Below, in pieces: positions 60,427 through 64,000 of a DNA stretch of 64,000 bases. Origin of the DNA: Bradyrhizobium sp. 132 (lineage in GTDB: Bacteria; Pseudomonadota; Alphaproteobacteria; Rhizobiales; Xanthobacteraceae). A model generated the notes under the pieces. The model did no database searches. It was given only the letters and a program-made list of their open reading frames with translations, and was not told the DNA's origin. The position numbers were made by a program, and so were the translations under genes. Each line of letters starts with the position of its first letter. Position 1 is the stretch's first letter. The stretch covers positions 184,254-248,253 of the forward strand of contig NZ_JADPKY010000106.1 in assembly GCF_023074185.1 (NCBI RefSeq), given 5' to 3'.

Positions 60427-61506
60427 ATGTCCGCAAACAACGCCTTCCACATTGCCGTGCTCGCCGGTGACGGCATCGGTCCCGAAGTGATGGCGCCGGC
60501 CATCGAAGTCCTGCGCAAGATCGAGACGAAATCCGGCTTGAGCTTCCGCTTCACCGAAGCGCCGGCGGGCGCCAATCATTACCTCGCCACCGGCAAGTCG
60601 ATGCCCGACACCACGATCAAGCTGTGCGAGGAGGCGGACGCGATCCTGCTTGGGGCCTGCGGCCTGCCGTCGGTGCGCTATCCCGACAACACCGAGATCG
60701 CGCCGCAGATCGAGCTGCGCTTCATCTTCGATCTCTATGCCGGCGTGCGTCCGGCGCGGCTCATTCCGGGCGTGTCGAGCCCGATCGTCGGCGCCGACCA
60801 GCGCGGCATCGATCTCGTCGTGATCAGGGAGTCCACCGAGGGCCTGTTCGCCTCGATGGGCAAGGGCGTCGTCACCCATGAGGACGCCCGCGAGACCATG
60901 GTGATCACGCGCAGGACGTCCGAGCGCCTGTTCGAGTTCTCGTTTCGCCTCGCCGAGCGGCGCAAGGCGCGCGGCAAGCCCGGGATGCTGACCTGCGTCG
61001 ACAAGGCGAACGTGTTCAAGGCCTTTGCCTTCTTCCGCGGCATTTTCGACGAGATCGAGAAGCGTCATCCCGAGGTGAAGACCGATAGGCTCTATGTCGA
61101 TGCCTGCTCGGCGATGCTGGTGAAGCGCCCCTGGGATTTCGACGTGATGGTGATGGAGAACATGTTCGGCGACATCGTCTCCGACATCACCGCGAGCCTG
61201 ATCGGCGGGCTCGGCATGGCGCCGTCGGCCGACATCGGCGACAAATATGCCGTGTTCCAGCCCTGCCACGGCACCGCGCCTGATATCATGGGGCAGGGCA
61301 AGGCCAATCCCACCGGCATGATCCTGTCGGCCGCGATGATGCTGGACTGGCTCGCCGACAAGCACGGCGTCGAGGGCGCGGCGGAAGCCGGTGAGAAAAT
61401 CGAGCGTGCGGTGGACAAGGTTTATGCCGACGGCATCAAGCCGATGGAATTTGGTGGCCGCAACGGCACCGCCGACATCACGAAGGCGGTGCTCGCGGCG
61501 CTGTAG
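60427..61506 (+). CDS. Tartrate/isopropylmalate dehydrogenase-family protein
   Basis: A 359-aa enzyme of the beta-decarboxylating dehydrogenase superfamily: AGDGIGPEVMAPAIEVL, VVIRESTEGLFAS, the metal-site NMFGDIVSDITAS, and PCHGTAPDIMGQGKANP. The second catalytic Lys/Tyr pair regions are intact (VDKANVFKAF). It resembles tartrate dehydrogenases and isopropylmalate-like enzymes; the substrate is not certain. Paralogue of 39186-40247. Confidence 0.88.
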   Translation: MSANNAFHIAVLAGDGIGPEVMAPAIEVLRKIETKSGLSFRFTEAPAGANHYLATGKSMPDTTIKLCEEADAILLGACGLPSVRYPDNTEIAPQIELRFIFDLYAGVRPARLIPGVSSPIVGADQRGIDLVVIRESTEGLFASMGKGVVTHEDARETMVITRRTSERLFEFSFRLAERRKARGKPGMLTCVDKANVFKAFAFFRGIFDEIEKRHPEVKTDRLYVDACSAMLVKRPWDFDVMVMENMFGDIVSDITASLIGGLGMAPSADIGDKYAVFQPCHGTAPDIMGQGKANPTGMILSAAMMLDWLADKHGVEGAAEAGEKIERAVDKVYADGIKPMEFGGRNGTADITKAVLAAL

Positions 61507-61531
61507 GCTCGCGCCGATTTCGATAGCCAGT

Positions 61532-61849
61532 TCAAGCGCCGCGGATTGCCTTTGCGGTCCACATTCGCTCCCGAACGACGCTGCAAATCTGGAACTTGAA
61601 TTCGCTGAAGAAGGCCTCGACCCCACGCCGTTTCGCCTGGGCGTGCTCCGGATCGATCCGCCAACGATGAAGTGCTTCCTCGGTCTCGAATTCGACGATC
61701 GTCACTCGCTCTCCATCGTCCGCAACAAAACCCTTGTGCGAGATGTAGCCAGGTATTGTTCGCGCAAGTTCGCTCATGCGTTTTGCCATCGGCCCATATT
61801 CATCCTGCACGCCGGGATTCATTCGAGTGCGAAATACAGTGACGATCAT
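61532..61849 (-). CDS. Antibiotic-biosynthesis monooxygenase-fold protein
   Basis: A 105-aa ferredoxin-like dimeric alpha+beta protein. TIPGYISHKGFVADDGERVT and the FETEEALHRWR block fit the ABM fold. Members range from quinol monooxygenases to inactive enzymes; no catalytic residues can be assigned. It is divergent from a LysR regulator (start 62005), and that regulator may control it. The gene ends 25 bases from the convergent dehydrogenase stop. Confidence 0.82.
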   Translation of the reverse strand: MIVTVFRTRMNPGVQDEYGPMAKRMSELARTIPGYISHKGFVADDGERVTIVEFETEEALHRWRIDPEHAQAKRRGVEAFFSEFKFQICSVVRERMWTAKAIRGA

Positions 61850-61963
61850 CAGATAGGCTCCTGTGTGGAACGAGCTTTGTTCGCCGCCTTTGCGGCGGTA
61901 GCCGCCTGGTCGGCAGCGCTGTCGTCCGTGCCACGACCTTTACCTGAGGCGCGTAATCACATA

Positions 61964-61976
61964 TAATGAATAATTA
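61964..61976. promoter_or_regulatory. Candidate LysR-type box T-N11-A
   Basis: TAATGAATAATTA fits T-N11-A with the inverted repeat TAAT/ATTA, in a locally AT-rich stretch (about 61956-61990) within the 155-bp divergent region. This is a likely autoregulatory and target operator of the LysR gene, inferred from position and pattern only. Confidence 0.5.
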
Positions 61977-62004
61977 TGATCTAATTGATCACACTGAGGG
62001 ATGT

Positions 62005-62904
62005 ATGGATCTGTCGGATCTGCGGATATTCATCGCTGTCGTGCGCGAAGGCGGCGTGACCCGCGCGGCCGAGCGGCTGCATCGCGTTCAGTCCAATGTG
62101 ACGACCCGTATCCGGCAGTTGGAAGAGGATCTCGGCGTGGCCCTCTTCATTCGAGAGGGTAAGCGTCTTCATCTGGCGCCCCAGGGGCAAGTGCTGCTTG
62201 GCTACGCCAATCGCTTGCTCGCGCTTGCGGATGAAACACGCGATGCCCTGCAAGACGCAAAACCCCGCGGAACGTTCCGCCTCGGCGCGATGGAAAGCAC
62301 GGCCGCTGTCAGGCTGCCGGGACTGCTCAGCGAATACCACAGACGGCATCCAGGGGTCGTTCTGGAGCTTCGCACCGGCAATCCGCAGGTTCTCGCGAGC
62401 GCCATTCTCGCCGGCGATCTCGATGCAGCCCTTGTTGCCGAACCCATCGCCGATGAGCCCTTTGAGAAGGTGCTCGCCTTCGAGGAGGAGTTGGTGATTA
62501 TTGCGGCTGCCAATCATCCGCCGATCGTCAAGAAAGGCAGCAGCCTGCCACGTACCATCATCGTCTTCGAACACGGATGCCCGCATCGCAAGCGGCTTGA
62601 AGACTGGTACGCAAGGCGAAACGAAATGCCGGTGCGCATGATCGAGCTGGCGTCGTATCACGCCATGCTGGGCTGTGTCGTTGCGGGCATGGGCGTCGCG
62701 CTGATCCCCAAAAGCGTTCTGACCACTTTTCCGGACAGAAGGCTGTTGAGCGTCCACCCGTTGGGACGAACGGAGAATCGGGCGTGGACTGTGCTCATCT
62801 GGCGCAGGGAAGCGGGCTCCGCGAACATTCAGGCCTTGAAGGAGATGTTGCAGAGCTCCCGGTTGGCGGGTCACCGGCAAGTGCGGACCGCTCGGGCCGT
62901 ATGA
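62005..62904 (+). CDS. LysR family transcriptional regulator
   Basis: A 299-aa regulator. I chose ATG 62005 (MDLSDLRIF) because GAGGG lies 6-10 bases upstream; an in-frame ATG at 61966 would overlap the operator. The N-terminal HTH (about 1-60, with GVTRAAERLHRVQSNVTTRIRQLE) precedes a periplasmic-binding-like co-inducer domain (about 90-290, LRTGNPQVLASAILAGDLDAAL). Likely controls the divergent ABM-fold gene. Confidence 0.92.
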   Translation: MDLSDLRIFIAVVREGGVTRAAERLHRVQSNVTTRIRQLEEDLGVALFIREGKRLHLAPQGQVLLGYANRLLALADETRDALQDAKPRGTFRLGAMESTAAVRLPGLLSEYHRRHPGVVLELRTGNPQVLASAILAGDLDAALVAEPIADEPFEKVLAFEEELVIIAAANHPPIVKKGSSLPRTIIVFEHGCPHRKRLEDWYARRNEMPVRMIELASYHAMLGCVVAGMGVALIPKSVLTTFPDRRLLSVHPLGRTENRAWTVLIWRREAGSANIQALKEMLQSSRLAGHRQVRTARAV

Positions 62905-62908
62905 GGCG

Positions 62909-63730
62909 CTACTTCCCCGAAAACTGCGGCTTGCGCTTCTCCATGAAGGCCTGCCGGCCCTCGCGGAAATCGGCACTGTCCATGCAGGCTGTGCCGACTG
63001 CCTTGATCGCGTCCATGTCGCGCGCGCTTTCGTCCTTCAGCACTTGCGCGATGGTAGTCTTGGCCGCCTTGATCGCAAGCGGGGCGTTCTGCGAGATCGT
63101 CTCGGCAATCGCCATGGTCTCGCCCCAGAGCTGATCGTCGGGGAATACGCGCTCGACCAATCCGATGCGCAGCGCTTCGGTGGAATCGATGCGCATGCCC
63201 GTGTACATCAGGAGCCGCGCCCAGGACGGTCCGACCAGCGACACCAGGTGTTTCAATCCATCATAGCCGTAGGCGATGCCGAGTTTCGCCGCGGGAATGC
63301 CGAACTGGCTGCCATGGGAGGCGATGCGGATGTCGGCGAGCATCGCGACCTGCATGCCGCCGCCGAGGCAAAAGCCCTCGATGCAGGCAATCGTCGGCTT
63401 GGGATAGTCGGCGAGCAGCGCGCGCTCGGCGGCGCTGCGTTTTGTATATTCCTCGGACGCGGCGGCGTTATGGCGTGTCTTCTCGAACTGGCTGATATCG
63501 GCGCCCGACACGAACGCCTTGCCGCCGGCGCCGCGCAGGATCACGATGCGTACGGCAGCGTCGTCGCGCAGGCTCGCCAGCGCCTCGCCAAATCCCTCCC
63601 ACATCTCCAGCGACATCGCGTTGCGCTTGTCGGGATTGTTGAAAGTAATCACGCCGACGCCATTGGCGATGTGCTTGAGGATCTTGCCGCTGGCGTAAGG
63701 TGTCTCGGTCGTGGTGGAGATATCAGGCAT
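62909..63730 (-). CDS. Enoyl-CoA hydratase/isomerase family protein
   Basis: A 273-aa crotonase-fold enzyme. The oxyanion hole blocks are KAFVSGADISQFEK and CLGGGMQVAMLADIRIA; NPDKRNAMSLEMWEGFGEAL lies near the start. The usual catalytic Glu positions (E in the CIEGFC region and the following ASHGSQFGIPAAKLGI) differ from those of classic hydratases, where Glu appears at the second site, so activity may be as a hydratase, isomerase or thioesterase-like enzyme. Convergent with the LysR gene (5-bp gap). Confidence 0.86.
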   Translation of the reverse strand: MPDISTTTETPYASGKILKHIANGVGVITFNNPDKRNAMSLEMWEGFGEALASLRDDAAVRIVILRGAGGKAFVSGADISQFEKTRHNAAASEEYTKRSAAERALLADYPKPTIACIEGFCLGGGMQVAMLADIRIASHGSQFGIPAAKLGIAYGYDGLKHLVSLVGPSWARLLMYTGMRIDSTEALRIGLVERVFPDDQLWGETMAIAETISQNAPLAIKAAKTTIAQVLKDESARDMDAIKAVGTACMDSADFREGRQAFMEKRKPQFSGK

Positions 63731-63849
63731 CGCGCGCTCGCTTGTCGTAGGCCGCGCGCAATGTGCGGCCGGGGCAGGGCCCGGGTCAACCGCGGCAAGG
63801 GATGCGGCTTTGCATCCGCCTGTCCCGCGATTGCATGGCGCTATTTATT

Positions 63850-63898
63850 GAGCATGATCTTTTCGGAAAAGCGCTGCAGACTTTCCCGGATCGTGCTC
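63850..63898. repeat. Dispersed palindrome, GAGCATGATC type
   Basis: GAGCATGATC (63850-63859) pairs with GATCGTGCTC (63889-63898) around an inner TTTTCGGAAAA-like part. I recall this type as abundant in Bradyrhizobium. It directly borders the insertion-sequence end at about 63902. Confidence 0.75.
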
Positions 63899-63901
63899 TA
63901 G

Positions 63902-64000
63902 GGTCTGTTGGGATTCATCTGGAGTTTATCGCGGCCGCGGCCAGATAGATCATTGAAGTGAAGCTCTGGTCGGTCTTGTCGGCGCGCATTGCGATGCGCT
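63902..64000 (-). mobile_element. Right-hand end of an IS5-family insertion sequence (partial)
   Basis: On the minus strand the last codons of a transposase are visible: RIAMRADKTDQSFTSMIY and then LAAAAINSR with TGA at 63917-63915, characteristic of IS5-family DDE transposases. The element end reads GGTCTGTTGGGATT on the plus strand at 63902, preceded by CTAG, which could be half of a 4-bp target duplication. The rest lies beyond the window. Confidence 0.7.

Noticed and set aside
59587..61506. 639-codon plus-strand open frame that spans the alcohol dehydrogenase and the next dehydrogenase
   Set aside because: The first half is out of frame with the alcohol dehydrogenase and crosses a repeat; the true gene starts at 60427.
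1..64000. CRISPR array or tRNA/rRNA genes
   Set aside because: No regularly spaced repeats and no cloverleaf or rRNA-like sequence were found by eye; a tRNAscan/CRISPR search would be decisive.

Overview
The window looks like chromosomal DNA of a Bradyrhizobium-type alphaproteobacterium (Nitrobacteraceae). The evidence is uniformly high GC, close packing with ATGA stop-start overlaps, the gene families present (Sox proteins, PuuD urate hydroxylase, 1158-aa fused indolepyruvate ferredoxin oxidoreductase, cytochrome bo oxidase, CaiB-type CoA transferases, many SDRs) and several dispersed intergenic repeat types typical of that group. I name the group from recall, not from a search. No rRNA, tRNA, CRISPR array or plasmid/phage replication module was seen.

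Layout. 1-1347: metal-efflux locus, a CDF cation transporter divergent from a MerR regulator with a MerR-type promoter between them. 1348-3712: scarred accessory segment holding a frameshifted HipA C-terminal fossil, two near-identical palindromes, a two-gene cassette of unknown function, a TctC remnant and a long dispersed repeat. 3713-9043: Nudix hydrolase, lytic transglycosylase, L,D-transpeptidase, VOC protein, PuuD. 9044-12620: PQQ-type sugar dehydrogenase, then two related SDRs flanking a carboxymuconolactone decarboxylase-like protein. 12855-16705: cyoABCD quinol oxidase. 16925-21047: secreted nuclease-like protein, GMC oxidoreductase with a subunit-3-like partner, and an HtrA-like protease without export signal. 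21217-24693: indolepyruvate ferredoxin oxidoreductase. 24867-29686: small hotdog-like protein, isochorismatase-family amidohydrolase fused onto a decayed permease tail, and a sugar-type ABC importer lacking its ATPase. 29765-35747: a minus-strand run of a two-subunit molybdenum hydroxylase followed by soxF-soxX-soxY-soxZ-soxA.

36010-47687 is metabolic: B12-binding radical SAM protein, MFS exporter, isopropylmalate-type dehydrogenase, an SDR lacking the catalytic Tyr, trans-aconitate methyltransferase, a TRAP transporter (dctP plus fused dctQM) and an alkylsulfatase. 47764-57651 is rich in glycan genes: GT4 glycosyltransferase, ABC exporter, amylo-alpha-1,6-glucosidase, PRC-barrel protein, MFS, MpaB-like protein and a glycogen-synthase-like enzyme. 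57844-63730 holds a CoA transferase, Zn alcohol dehydrogenase, tartrate/isopropylmalate-type dehydrogenase, a monooxygenase-fold protein divergent from a LysR regulator, and an enoyl-CoA hydratase. The window ends in the terminus of an IS5-like element that interrupts next to a dispersed palindrome.

Most genes are ordinary. The best leads are the unusual SoxY C-terminus, the terminator-like hairpin between the molybdenum hydroxylase and soxF, the HipA fossil with its operator-like palindromes, the unknown cassette at 2293-3209, the permease/isochorismatase scar and the SDR without its catalytic Tyr. I did not find a convincing complete new defence or mobile system.
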